Below are positions 46,379 through 54,823 of a stretch of DNA of 64,000 nucleotides, in pieces. Source of the DNA: Acidihalobacter ferrooxydans. Lineage in GTDB: Bacteria > Pseudomonadota > Gammaproteobacteria > DSM-5130 > Acidihalobacteraceae. Under the pieces are notes generated by a model. It saw only the letters and a program-made list of their open reading frames with translations. It was not told the DNA's origin and did no database searches. Both the position numbers and the translations under genes were made by a program. The stretch is from NCBI RefSeq assembly GCF_001975725.1, contig NZ_CP019434.1:806001-870000 (forward strand). Reading direction: 5' to 3'. How positions within the stretch are numbered: the first letter of the stretch is position 1; every line of letters begins with the position of its first letter.

Positions 46379-46470
46379 GTAGGGTGGATAAGCGCAGCGC
46401 ATCCACCGATCCCAGGTTACGGCACCGCACCGACCGCTGTGGTGGATGCGCTATCGCTTATCCACCCTAC
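46379..46470. repeat. Family C hairpin repeat, complete inverted pair
   Basis: GTAGGGTGGATAAGCGCAGC... (46379-46407) is matched by its reverse complement at 46441-46470 with two mismatches, around a 33-bp centre. As RNA it would form a long hairpin. GTAGGGTGGA-type repeats of this kind are widespread in gammaproteobacterial genomes. Here it directly follows corA and may act as its terminator. Confidence 0.85.
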
Positions 46471-46565
46471 ACGGGCCCAGGCGGTTCGGTGTTGACTCGC
46501 CGTCTGGCTGGTGGTTGATGCGCGGCTCCGTTTTGCACGACTCGGCTCCGAGACTCCAAGAATCC

Positions 46566-46628
46566 GTAGGGTGGATAAGCGCAGCGCATCCACCGATCCC
46601 AAGCTGCGGCGTTGCACCGACCGCCGTA
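46566..46628. repeat. Family C repeat, half copy
   Basis: Repeats the left arm and centre of the 46379 unit (GTAGGGTGGATAAGCG, then GCATCCACCGATCCCA, then TTGCACCGACCGC). The right arm is lost, ending GCCGTACCGGCTGCG. The preceding bases (GACTCCAAGAATCC) also resemble those before the first copy. Confidence 0.8.
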
Positions 46629-46685
46629 CCGGCTGCGTTCAGCATCGCCCGGGTCTGGTGCGCCGGGTGCGCCGGCAATGGCGGG

Positions 46686-47645
46686 TCACAACAGACCGCT
46701 CATGGCGAGCAGGTGATCGGCGATGAGCGCGGCGTAGAGCACGAACAGGTAGGTGATGGAGTGGCCGAAGACACGCCGTGCGTACTGGTCCATTTTGCGA
46801 TCGACCGGCATGCGGCGCAGTTTCACGGCCAGGCTCAGATACCACAGACCGCTGGCGAGGGCGACGGCGCCATAGAGCAGGCCGGTTTCGCCGAACAGCG
46901 TCGGCAGGACGCTGACCAGCACGGTGGCGAAGGCATACTTGACGATCTCCAGCCGGGTGCGCTCCACGCCGTGGGTGACGGGCAGCATCGGGATGCGCGC
47001 CTTGGCGTAATCCTCGCGGTGATAGAGCGCGAGCGGCCAGAAGTGCGCGGGCGTCCAGGTAAAGATCAACAGCACCAATAGCACCGGCAGCGGCGCGATG
47101 GGGGCGCCGACGGCAGTCCAGCCGATCAGCGGGGGCAGGGCGCCGGCGATGCCGCCCCAGACGATGTTCCAGGGCGTGCCGGGTTTGAGATACAGGGTAT
47201 AGACCACACCGTAGCCGACGGTGCCGAGCAGGGTCAGCAGGAGCGTGGTCGGATTGGTCCAGATGCTGAGGATCACGACCGCGGCGCTGAACAGCGCGGC
47301 GGCGTAGAGCATGGCGCCGATGCGGGTGATGCGGCCGTTGGCGAGGGGGCGCAGATGCGTGCGGCGCATATGCTGATCGATAACGGGCTCGACCAGCTGA
47401 TTGAGCACGCCCCCGGCGCCGCCGGCCAGAGCGATGCCGGCGAGGCCGGCGAGGGCGCCGGGCCAGTGCCGCCAGAAGTCGGGCGCGAGCAGCTCGCCGA
47501 CGATGGCGGTGAACACGAGCAGGGAGACGACCTTGGCCTTGGCCAGGGTGAGGAGGTCCTTGAGAAGGCTCGGGGCGGCGACCGGCGGGGCGGTGCCGAG
47601 CAGTTCCTGCGCCGGGCCTTTGCGCCCGATTTCAAGTGGGTTCAT
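46686..47645 (-). CDS. cyoE: Protoheme IX farnesyltransferase (heme O synthase)
   Basis: A 319-residue UbiA-family inner-membrane prenyltransferase making heme O for the bo3 oxidase. It has about nine membrane segments. The first Asp-rich/prenyl-binding loop is NQLVEPVIDQHMRRTHLRPL, and the second conserved loop is HREDYAKARIPMLPVTHG. LKPGTPWNIVWGGIAGALPP is also family-typical. It is the last gene of the leftward cyoABCDE run, 15 bases after cyoD. Confidence 0.95.
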   Translation of the reverse strand: MNPLEIGRKGPAQELLGTAPPVAAPSLLKDLLTLAKAKVVSLLVFTAIVGELLAPDFWRHWPGALAGLAGIALAGGAGGVLNQLVEPVIDQHMRRTHLRPLANGRITRIGAMLYAAALFSAAVVILSIWTNPTTLLLTLLGTVGYGVVYTLYLKPGTPWNIVWGGIAGALPPLIGWTAVGAPIAPLPVLLVLLIFTWTPAHFWPLALYHREDYAKARIPMLPVTHGVERTRLEIVKYAFATVLVSVLPTLFGETGLLYGAVALASGLWYLSLAVKLRRMPVDRKMDQYARRVFGHSITYLFVLYAALIADHLLAMSGLL

Positions 47646-47660
47646 GTGCGCTGCTCCGCG

Positions 47661-48008
47661 TCACATGCCGCCAAGCATGGTGCGATGCGCCAGCGTGAAG
47701 AACATGATGACCGTCAGCCCGATGGTGATGACCAGCAACGGCAGGGTGAGTACGAGCGAGACCGTGTACCAGATCTGGCCTTCCGAGAGGTTGAGCTTGA
47801 AGAATGCGTACATCTGCGCGATCAGCACGCAAAGAGCGATGGCCGGAAGCAGAACCAGGAGCACGGAATCGCTCAGCACGTGCTTGTCGATCAGACCGAC
47901 ACAGACGGCCATGGCGAGGTACTCGAACAGGAAGACCAGCAGATAGCCGGGGCCGCTGGCCAGTTGTACTTCCGGGTGTTCGAGCGGGTTGGTGTGCGGA
48001 TGCGACAT
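47661..48008 (-). CDS. cyoD: Cytochrome o ubiquinol oxidase subunit IV
   Basis: A 115-residue subunit IV with three membrane helices (about 22-42, 49-70, 82-104). The KLNLSEGQIWYTVSL segment between helices two and three is typical. AGGAGGAATACC precedes the ATG. It aids assembly of CuB into subunit I in the E. coli enzyme. It lies between cyoC and cyoE as expected. Confidence 0.9.
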   Translation of the reverse strand: MSHPHTNPLEHPEVQLASGPGYLLVFLFEYLAMAVCVGLIDKHVLSDSVLLVLLPAIALCVLIAQMYAFFKLNLSEGQIWYTVSLVLTLPLLVITIGLTVIMFFTLAHRTMLGGM

Positions 48009-48046
48009 GGTATTCCTCCTGACTGGATTGAGTGCGTTGACGCGAT

Positions 48047-48694
48047 TCAAAGGGTGGCTATCGAGGTCGAGCCCATGAGGTAGACCAGGGTGAATACGCA
48101 GACCCAGATCACTGCCTGAAAGAGCCAGAATATTTTGAGGTTGAGCAGCCGATAGACCACGTTTTCGGTGAATCCTTCGCGGGCGACCTGCACGAGCATC
48201 GTCAGCATCCAGAGCAGGCCGAACATCACATGCACGCCGTGGGTCAGCACGATGACCCAGAAGTCGGACAGAAAGCCGCTTTTTTGCGGAATGGCGCCCA
48301 TGTGGGCAAGACCGCTGAACTCGTGCCACTCCATGCCGAGGAAGGCCAGGCCAAGCAGAAAGGCGATGCCGAGGCCGAGCAGAACGCCGCTGCGGCTGGC
48401 CTTTTTCAGCGCCACCATGGCGTAACCGTAGGCCAGTACACTGGCGAAGATCAGGCCGCTGGACCACAGCGCGAGGTTGGGATCGATGACCTGGCCGGGC
48501 TGAAAGCTGCCGGCGGAATGCATGCCGTCGGCATAGATTCCGCAGGTGGCGAACAGCGCGGCGAAGATCATCAGGTCGCTCATCATGTAGAGCCAGAAAC
48601 CGAGGGTACGGGTGCCGATGACATCGTGCGGGTGATCCTCGTATTGCCACATGGCGTCATCGTTCTGAACGGCGGGGTTGTGATGCGTGCTCAT
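48047..48694 (-). CDS. cyoC: Cytochrome o ubiquinol oxidase subunit III
   Basis: A 215-residue subunit III of the haem-copper oxidase family with five membrane helices. Landmarks are TRTLGFWLYMMSDLMIFAAL at helix 1, EWHEFSGL in the loop, SGFLSDFWVIVLTHGVHVMF, and the ending LNLKIFWLFQAVIWVCVFTL with VYLMGS. The number of helices (five, not seven) matches quinol oxidases. It follows cyoB by about 85 bp. Confidence 0.95.
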   Translation of the reverse strand: MSTHHNPAVQNDDAMWQYEDHPHDVIGTRTLGFWLYMMSDLMIFAALFATCGIYADGMHSAGSFQPGQVIDPNLALWSSGLIFASVLAYGYAMVALKKASRSGVLLGLGIAFLLGLAFLGMEWHEFSGLAHMGAIPQKSGFLSDFWVIVLTHGVHVMFGLLWMLTMLVQVAREGFTENVVYRLLNLKIFWLFQAVIWVCVFTLVYLMGSTSIATL

Positions 48695-48780
48695 GGTGTA
48701 TGAACTCCTGAAAAATGCATGGCGTGCGTGATGTGTCGCAAGTCAGGCGAGCCCGTTCATGGCCGGACTCGCCTGCCGCG

Positions 48781-50901
48781 TCAGTCGTTGTGGCGTCCTG
48801 CCGCCGGAGCGCCTGAGTCGGGCGGCAGCGCGCCGCCGCCGATGCCCAGTGATTCCGGCGTTTCGTCTTCCAGCGGATGCGGATGACGCCGCGCGTCGCG
48901 TTCGAGCTGCTCGACCTCCGCCGCGGGGATGATGTAGTCCGTATCCTTGGCGAAGGAGCGAATGATGATCAGCGCGACGATGGCGGCGAAGCTGGCGGCG
49001 GCCAGCCAGTAAATGCGCCAGATCATGGCGAACCCGCAGACCAGCGCGAAGCCACTGATGATGAGCGGCACGCCGGTGTTTTTCGGCATGTGAATGTCGG
49101 TATAGCGTTCGGGCTGCTGGTGGAGGGTGCCTTTTTCGCGCCGCCAGGCGACTTCGTCCACCGCATGAATGATCGGCGTGACGGCGAAGTTGTAGAACGG
49201 CACCGGCGTGTTGGTGAGCCATTCCAGGCTGCGCGAAGTCTCCCAGGCGTCGGCTTCGGTGACGGCGTACTTGGCGCGATCACGGAAACTGATGTAGAGC
49301 ATGCCGAGAAACACGAACACGGACACAAGGTAGAAGCCGATGCCGCAGACCTCGATCAACAGCAGCGGCCACCAGGACGGATGCGAGATGTAGTCCAGCC
49401 GGCGCGTCATGCCCATCAGGCCGAGGGTGTACATCGGCAGGAACACCAGCGCGGTGCCGGTCGAGAACAGCCAGAAGAACAGTCTGCCGAGGCGATCGTC
49501 GAGCTTGAAGCCGAATACCTTGGGCCACCAGAACACGATGGCGCCGAAGGACGCGAAGGTGATGACCATGAACATGGTATGGAAGTGAGCGATGACGAAC
49601 ACACTGTTGTGCACGATGTAGTTGATCGCCGGGATCGACAGCATCATGCCGGTCATGCCGCCGATGATCAGCAGCAAGACCGATGCGATGGCCCAGAGCA
49701 TCGGCACTTCCAGCCGGATTCGCCCGCGATACATGGTGAACAGCCAGTTGAAGACCTTCACGCCGGTGGGGATGCCGACCAGCATGGTGGCGATGCTGTA
49801 GAAGGCCAGCACGTTGGGTCCGGCGCCCATGGTGAAGAAGTGATGCAGCCAGACCAGCCAGGATACGCCCGCGATACTGAACGAGGCGAGCACCATGGTG
49901 ATATAGCCGAACAGGGGTTTGTCCGAAAAGGTCGGAATGATTTCCGAAATAAAGCCGAAGGCCGGCAGCACCACGAAATACACTTCCGGGTGACCCCAGA
50001 TCCAGAAGATGTTGGTGTACATCATCAGATCGCCGCCCAGGCCTGCCGTAAAGAAATGCGTGCCGAGGTAGCGGTCGAGCGTCAGCAGGCTGAGCGCCAC
50101 GCCGAGCACCGGAAATGAGGTCAGACCGATGATGCTGGTGGCCATCGAAGTCCAGGTGAAAATCGGCAGGCGGAACCAGCTCATGCCGGGCGCGCGCATC
50201 TTGATGATGGTGGCGATGATGTTGACCGCGGCCAGCGTGGTGCCGACGCTGCCTATCTGGATGGCCCATATCCAGTAATCGACGCCAACACCGGGACTGT
50301 AGGCGAGTTCGGTCAATGGCGCGAGCCCGACCCAGCCCGCGTGCGAGAAATCGCCGACGAACAGAGCGATCATCACCAATGCCGCGGATGCGGCGGTCAG
50401 CCACAGACCCAATGCGTTCAGATACGGGTACGCCATATCGCGCGCGCCGATCTGCAGCGGCATGATCAGGTTCATCAGGCCGACCAGGATCGGTGTCACC
50501 GCCAGCAGGATCATGATCATGCCGTGCGCCGTCCAGACCTGGTCGAGATGGAACGGCGGCAGATAGCCGTGCAGCGCCCCGAGCACGCCGGGCGAATGCG
50601 GTCCGACGGCGACGGCCTGCTGGGTGCGGATCATCATGGCATCGAAAAATCCGCGAAATAGCATGACCAGGCCGATGAGGATGTACAGCACGCCGATTTT
50701 CTTGTGATCGACAGTGGTCAGCCATTCGCGCCACAGCCAGCCCCAGCGGCCGAGTATCGTGATGGTGGTCAGTGCTGCGGTGCCGCCGACCACGACCAGC
50801 ATCAGCGCAAAGAAAATAATGGGATTGTTGTAATGCGGGATGAGCAGCAGGCCGAGACGTCCGGCCAGATCATTCCAAGGGCCTTGAAGATTGACTAGCA
50901 T
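48781..50901 (-). CDS. cyoB: Cytochrome o ubiquinol oxidase subunit I
   Basis: A 706-residue catalytic subunit reducing O2 with electrons from quinol and pumping protons. Ligand motifs: heme b His in WTAHGMIMILLA, CuB His and cross-linked Tyr in WGHPEVYFVVLP, CuB His pair in WLHHFFTMG, and the two haem His in VIAHFHTMFMV. D-channel residues (LQIGARDMAYPYLN) and the K-channel Lys (PTGVKVFNW) are present, indicating proton pumping. In two places it departs from E. coli CyoB (HHMFT reads HHFFT, HFHN reads HFHT). It starts 17 bp after cyoA. The hydrophilic C-terminal tail is Asp/Glu/Pro-rich. Confidence 0.97.
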   Translation of the reverse strand: MLVNLQGPWNDLAGRLGLLLIPHYNNPIIFFALMLVVVGGTAALTTITILGRWGWLWREWLTTVDHKKIGVLYILIGLVMLFRGFFDAMMIRTQQAVAVGPHSPGVLGALHGYLPPFHLDQVWTAHGMIMILLAVTPILVGLMNLIMPLQIGARDMAYPYLNALGLWLTAASAALVMIALFVGDFSHAGWVGLAPLTELAYSPGVGVDYWIWAIQIGSVGTTLAAVNIIATIIKMRAPGMSWFRLPIFTWTSMATSIIGLTSFPVLGVALSLLTLDRYLGTHFFTAGLGGDLMMYTNIFWIWGHPEVYFVVLPAFGFISEIIPTFSDKPLFGYITMVLASFSIAGVSWLVWLHHFFTMGAGPNVLAFYSIATMLVGIPTGVKVFNWLFTMYRGRIRLEVPMLWAIASVLLLIIGGMTGMMLSIPAINYIVHNSVFVIAHFHTMFMVITFASFGAIVFWWPKVFGFKLDDRLGRLFFWLFSTGTALVFLPMYTLGLMGMTRRLDYISHPSWWPLLLIEVCGIGFYLVSVFVFLGMLYISFRDRAKYAVTEADAWETSRSLEWLTNTPVPFYNFAVTPIIHAVDEVAWRREKGTLHQQPERYTDIHMPKNTGVPLIISGFALVCGFAMIWRIYWLAAASFAAIVALIIIRSFAKDTDYIIPAAEVEQLERDARRHPHPLEDETPESLGIGGGALPPDSGAPAAGRHND

Positions 50902-50917
50902 GGTGAACGCTCCTGGA

Positions 50918-51877
50918 TCAGTTCGAATGTTGGCGGAAAATGTCCGAGTGCATGTTCTCCGTCATCGACATCGGCGTGACGTAATGCAGCTTTTGCGCGC
51001 GGACTGCGTTGACGACCTTGGCGAACAGCCCGGGTTGAACATTGGCGTAGTAGTCGATCTTGTCGGCGACGTTGACCGTGGGTTTGGCAAACTGCTTAAA
51101 CGTAGCGTAATCAAGCCTGCCGCCATTTTTCTGACCGATTTTTTTCACCCACTGCGCGAATTGCTGCGGCGGTACCGCCTTTAACTTGAAGTCCATCCAG
51201 GAGAAACCGGGGCCGCTGAAGGCGGCTGAAAAACCGTGATAGGAGCCGGGATAGCTCACTTCCAGCGCCTGCTTGGTACGCATGCCCGGCATGGCGTAAA
51301 TCTGCCCGACGATTTGTGGAATGAAGAAGCTGTTGACCACCGAGGTGGAAGTCAGCCGGAAGTGAACCTTGGTGCCGGTCGGGACGACCAGTTCATTCGC
51401 CACCGCGATGTGCTGCTTCGGGTAGATGAACATCCACTGCCAGTCCGTGGTGATCACGTCCACTTCGAGCGGTGCGTCATGTGCGGCAGCCAAATCCGAG
51501 GCGCCGTTGACGGCCCCAGGATTATAGGGGTTGACCTGATGAATGCCCTCCCAGGAGAAGTAGGACAGCGCGCCTACGATGACGAGAGGGATGCCCCAGA
51601 CGACGAGCTCAAGCGTGTTGGAATGCGACCATTTGGGCTTGTAGGTGGCATTGCGCGAGGCGCGGTAACGCCATACCACCCAGATCAGCAAAAAGGTCGT
51701 CGGCACGATGACGATGGCCATGAATGAGACATCGAGAATCATGTAATGCAGTTCGGCTTTCGCGACCGCGCCTTTTGGATCGAGTAACCAGAAATTGTGG
51801 CCACTGCATCCTCCAAGCAGTAACAGAGGCAGGAAGGCCAGATAGCGTAAATAACTGGGAAAGGATTTTCGTTCCAT
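50918..51877 (-). CDS. cyoA: Cytochrome o ubiquinol oxidase subunit II
   Basis: A 319-residue lipoprotein subunit. A signal peptide ends in the lipobox LLLGGC (Cys24). Two membrane helices follow (about 47-70 and 90-110, LELVVWGIPLVIVGALSYFS), then a periplasmic cupredoxin fold (130-240). The CuA ligands of cytochrome c oxidases are missing: the loop reads GSYHGFSAAFSGPGFSWMDF with no Cys. It is thus a quinol, not cytochrome c, oxidase. The TDWQWMFIYPKQ segment is conserved. First gene of the operon. Confidence 0.96.
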   Translation of the reverse strand: MERKSFPSYLRYLAFLPLLLLGGCSGHNFWLLDPKGAVAKAELHYMILDVSFMAIVIVPTTFLLIWVVWRYRASRNATYKPKWSHSNTLELVVWGIPLVIVGALSYFSWEGIHQVNPYNPGAVNGASDLAAAHDAPLEVDVITTDWQWMFIYPKQHIAVANELVVPTGTKVHFRLTSTSVVNSFFIPQIVGQIYAMPGMRTKQALEVSYPGSYHGFSAAFSGPGFSWMDFKLKAVPPQQFAQWVKKIGQKNGGRLDYATFKQFAKPTVNVADKIDYYANVQPGLFAKVVNAVRAQKLHYVTPMSMTENMHSDIFRQHSN

Positions 51878-52571
51878 GGTCGCCGCGTCTCCCGAAGGTG
51901 AAAATAGTGCGCACTACGTATTCGTATGTGCCGTTACCGTACAGATTTTAAGAATTCGTTCAGATCGACTCCGCTTGAAAAGCAGGTGTTTGAACCAGCT
52001 TTAAGCGCCTGTGAACAGGTAAGAATGTGTTTGTTATGAAAAGTTTCGTAAAAAGTTATTGTGCAAGGATAAGAGTTCTAAATTTAAATTAATATTAATA
52101 TTATTAATTAATAATATACTGACCGGTTTATGGCTCGTCTCCACGTGCCTCGGCCAGTGTGACGTAGGCGTGTTTTAGCTTGGGGTTTGAAGCCGGCAAT
52201 GCATCCCGGACGATTCCTCTGATGAAGCGAGGATTGCGCAAAATTATGGGTCTGCGAGGAATTTTTCGAGCGAACTGTATTGTTGCGTTATGTTCGAAAG
52301 AAGAAGCTATCTGTGGATTCAAGGAGCAAACAAGGGCGCATTTACTGATGAACGTTATGGGTTAATCAGGGGGCTTGTCTGATCCTTTATTCCACCGATT
52401 ATTTTCTGAGACAGGTGCTTGTCGGGCGAGGCAAGAAGCGTTTCCGGGGGACTAATGGAGCCATATCCCGCTGTGCCGTCGTATGGGTCGCTTATCTTTA
52501 TCGCTGCTGCTCTTGTAAATCCGGCAGGCTCCCGGACGGGCATGAGGGGGCAGAATGAGCGTGTCTGTTCA
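51878..52571. other. Intergenic region upstream of cyoA, with AT-rich tract and element B5
   Basis: About 694 bp. From 51930 to 52130 the DNA is strikingly AT-rich for this chromosome, with a run of ATTAAT/TTAATA blocks at about 52082-52120 that can form a hairpin. It probably holds the cyo promoter and operators. A family B element (52200-52365) follows. From 52366 to 52571 I see no gene. Confidence 0.5.
52200..52365 (+). repeat. Family B MITE-like element, copy B5
   Basis: Left end GCATCCCGGACGATTCC, then GAAGCGAGGATTGCGCA, GGGTCTGCGAGGAATTTTTC, TTGTTGCGTTATGTTCGAA and ATCTGTGGATTCAAGGAGC. It ends TGATGAACGTTATGGGTTAA, keeping the TTAA terminus. It is the copy with the best-preserved right half. 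Confidence 0.75.
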
Positions 52572-54575
52572 TCAGTCGCGACGTTCGCTCTGCAGGCCAC
52601 GCAGTTCATCGAGCGGAATGTGGCAGAGGATCGTGTGGCCATGACCTGTGGCGCGCGACGGTGGCGCCTGGTCCGTGCACACGGCGCGACTGTGTGGGCA
52701 GCGAGTGTGGAAGGCGCAGCCGGCGGGCCTGTTGGCGGCACCGGGATTTTGCCCGCGCAGACGTGGCGCAGCGGGGCGGTCGTCACCGTGCAGCCGCGGC
52801 GCGGCGGCGAGCAACGCTTCGGTGTACGGGTGATAGGGCGGGGCGAAGACCTGCGCGGTCGGGCCGACCTCGACCAGTTCACCGAGGTACATCACGCCGA
52901 TGCGGTGAGCGAGGTGATAGACCACGGCGAGGTCGTGGGTGATGAACAGGTAGGACACGCCGTGTTCGCGCTGGAGTTCGGCGAGCAGGTTGAGGATGGT
53001 GGCCTGCACGGAGACATCGAGCGCGGAGGTGGGTTCGTCGAGAATGACCAGCTCCGGCTGGCCGGCGAAGGCGCGGGCGATGGCGACGCGCTGACGCTGT
53101 CCACCGGACAGCGCGGCCGGTCGGCGGCGGGCGACGGCGTCCGGTAGGCTGGTATCAAGCAGCAAGGCCTGCAACCGCGCGGCAGTGTCGGCGTTTTTGC
53201 CGAGGACTTTGATCGCACGCTTGAGAATGCTGCCGACGCGGTGGCTCGGGTTGAGCGTCCCGTCCGGCGACTGGAACACCATCTGCAGCGCACGGCGTTG
53301 GGTTCGCGTGCGCCGTGCGGCGAGGTTGGCGAGCGTGTCGCCAGCCAGACTCAGTGCGCCGGCGTCGGGGCGCAGCAGGCCAGCAAGCAGCTTGGCGAGC
53401 GTGGTCTTGCCGCTGCCGGATTCGCCCACCAGGCCGAAGGTCTCGCCACTGGCGAGTTCGAGGTTGATCTCGCGCAGCACGGTGGTGTCGCCATAGGCGA
53501 GACGCAGGCCGTGCGCCTGCAGCAGCGTTGGGCGGCGCTCTGGTGCCGTGACGTCGACGGTGTTGGCCGCTTGCGCGGCGCGCGGTTCAGGCACCGTGTC
53601 GGCATGCAGGCAGAGGCTCAATTGTGCCTCGCCGGTGACCACGAAGGGGGGGCGGCGCACGGCACAATCGGCCTGCGCCAGCGTGCAGCGTTCGCGGAAG
53701 CGGCAGCCCTGAATAGCCGTGCCGGGTTCCGGGAGCAGGCCGGGAATGTGCGCCAGCGGTACGCGGCCAGCCAGCGCCGGGCCGGTGGTGTCGGGGATGC
53801 AGGCCAGCAGGGCGGCAGTGTAGGGGTGGCGCGGACGCAGGAACACGCCGTCGGCCGGGCCTTCTTCGACCAGCTCGCCGGCGTACATGACGCCGATACG
53901 GTCGCAGACCTGACGCACCACGCCGAGGTTGTGGCTGATGAACAGCAGCGCGGCGCTGAATTCGCGGCGCAGCGCGGCGAACAGGTCGAGAATTTCGGCC
54001 TGTACGGTGGCGTCGAGCGCGGTGGTCGGCTCATCGAGGATGAGCAGATCGGGGTCGGTGGCGAGCGCCATGGCGATCACCACGCGCTGCTGCATGCCGC
54101 CGGAGAGTTCGTGCGGGTAGAGCATGGCGACCTGCGCCGGGTCTGCGATTTGCAGGCGCCCGAGCATGTCGATGGCCGCCGTGTGTGCGTCGCGCCGGTC
54201 AAGCGTGCGGTGCGTGGTGTACATCTCGGCAATCTGCCGGCCGATGCGCAGCGCGGGGTTCAGCGCACTGCCGGGGTGTTGGTAGACCATGCCGATGCGG
54301 TTGCCGCGCAGTTGGCGCAATTGTTCCGCGCTCAGGGCGAGCAGATCCTGACCGTCGAACGTGATGCGGCCGGATTCAATCCGTCCGTTGCGCGGCAGGT
54401 AGCGCAACAGCGCCATCGCGGCGGTGCTTTTCCCGCAGCCGGATTCGCCCACCAGGCCATAGGCGGCGCCGGGGGCGATCCTGAGGGTGAGGTCGCTGAC
54501 CGCGCGATGCCAGTGCTTGGCGCGACGGTAGGCGATGGAGAGTGAGTCGATCGCGATCAGGGGTGGCTCGCTCAT
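52572..54575 (-). CDS. Peptide-type ABC transporter, fused double ATP-binding protein
   Basis: A 667-residue protein with two complete ATPase domains, as in YejF or a DppD-DppF fusion. Domain one (about 1-255): GLVGESGCGKST, LSGGMQQRV, LLILDEPT. Domain two (about 345-600): GLVGESGSGKTT, LSGGQRQRV, LVILDEPT. Each ends with the oligopeptide-family tail: HPYTAALLACIP plus CRFRERCTLAQADC, and HPYTEALLAAAP plus CAFHTRCPHSRAVC, whose Cys clusters can bind a metal or cluster. It would energise uptake of peptides, nickel or similar. No permease or binding-protein gene is adjacent, so its partners must be elsewhere. Confidence 0.9.
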   Translation of the reverse strand: MSEPPLIAIDSLSIAYRRAKHWHRAVSDLTLRIAPGAAYGLVGESGCGKSTAAMALLRYLPRNGRIESGRITFDGQDLLALSAEQLRQLRGNRIGMVYQHPGSALNPALRIGRQIAEMYTTHRTLDRRDAHTAAIDMLGRLQIADPAQVAMLYPHELSGGMQQRVVIAMALATDPDLLILDEPTTALDATVQAEILDLFAALRREFSAALLFISHNLGVVRQVCDRIGVMYAGELVEEGPADGVFLRPRHPYTAALLACIPDTTGPALAGRVPLAHIPGLLPEPGTAIQGCRFRERCTLAQADCAVRRPPFVVTGEAQLSLCLHADTVPEPRAAQAANTVDVTAPERRPTLLQAHGLRLAYGDTTVLREINLELASGETFGLVGESGSGKTTLAKLLAGLLRPDAGALSLAGDTLANLAARRTRTQRRALQMVFQSPDGTLNPSHRVGSILKRAIKVLGKNADTAARLQALLLDTSLPDAVARRRPAALSGGQRQRVAIARAFAGQPELVILDEPTSALDVSVQATILNLLAELQREHGVSYLFITHDLAVVYHLAHRIGVMYLGELVEVGPTAQVFAPPYHPYTEALLAAAPRLHGDDRPAAPRLRGQNPGAANRPAGCAFHTRCPHSRAVCTDQAPPSRATGHGHTILCHIPLDELRGLQSERRD

Positions 54576-54622
54576 GCGTGCTGCTCAGGTCGGGAGTGGG
54601 CTTTGCTCATGCGACATGGTTC

Positions 54623-54783
54623 ATTCCGGATATGCCATTAGACGATGTGATGAGTGCGCAGAAATCTGGATTCACGGGGAGGTTCTGAGCGGCGGCATAT
54701 CGGCGATGATGGTCGACGGATGAAATAGCTCTTGTGGAATCAGGAGGCCCGCGAGATCGGCGGTGGCCGTGAAAGATTCGGGC
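54623..54783 (+). repeat. Family B MITE-like element, copy B6 (links B to the nested element)
   Basis: The left half (ATTCCGGATATGCC, GTGATGAGTGCGCAGAA, TCTGGATTCACGGGGAG) is family B. The right half (54721-54783: GAAATAGCTCTTGTGGAATC, AGGAGGCCCGCGAGATCGG, GTGAAAGATTCGGG) matches the reverse complement of the first 67 bases of the element at 41529-41696. So the two are parts of one larger element family. Confidence 0.7.
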
Positions 54784-54823
54784 CGCGTGCAGGAACCGCT
54801 CTTCCGGAATGATACCGAGATGA

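Noticed and set aside
46379-46628. Repeated GTAGGGTGGATAAGCG units as a CRISPR array
   Set aside because: The arms are in inverted, not direct, orientation, spacing is irregular and there are no cas genes.
47661-48650. Long frame running through cyoC into cyoD
   Set aside because: Only the last 115 codons are real (CyoD); the upstream part is out of frame with CyoC, which is clearly coded there.
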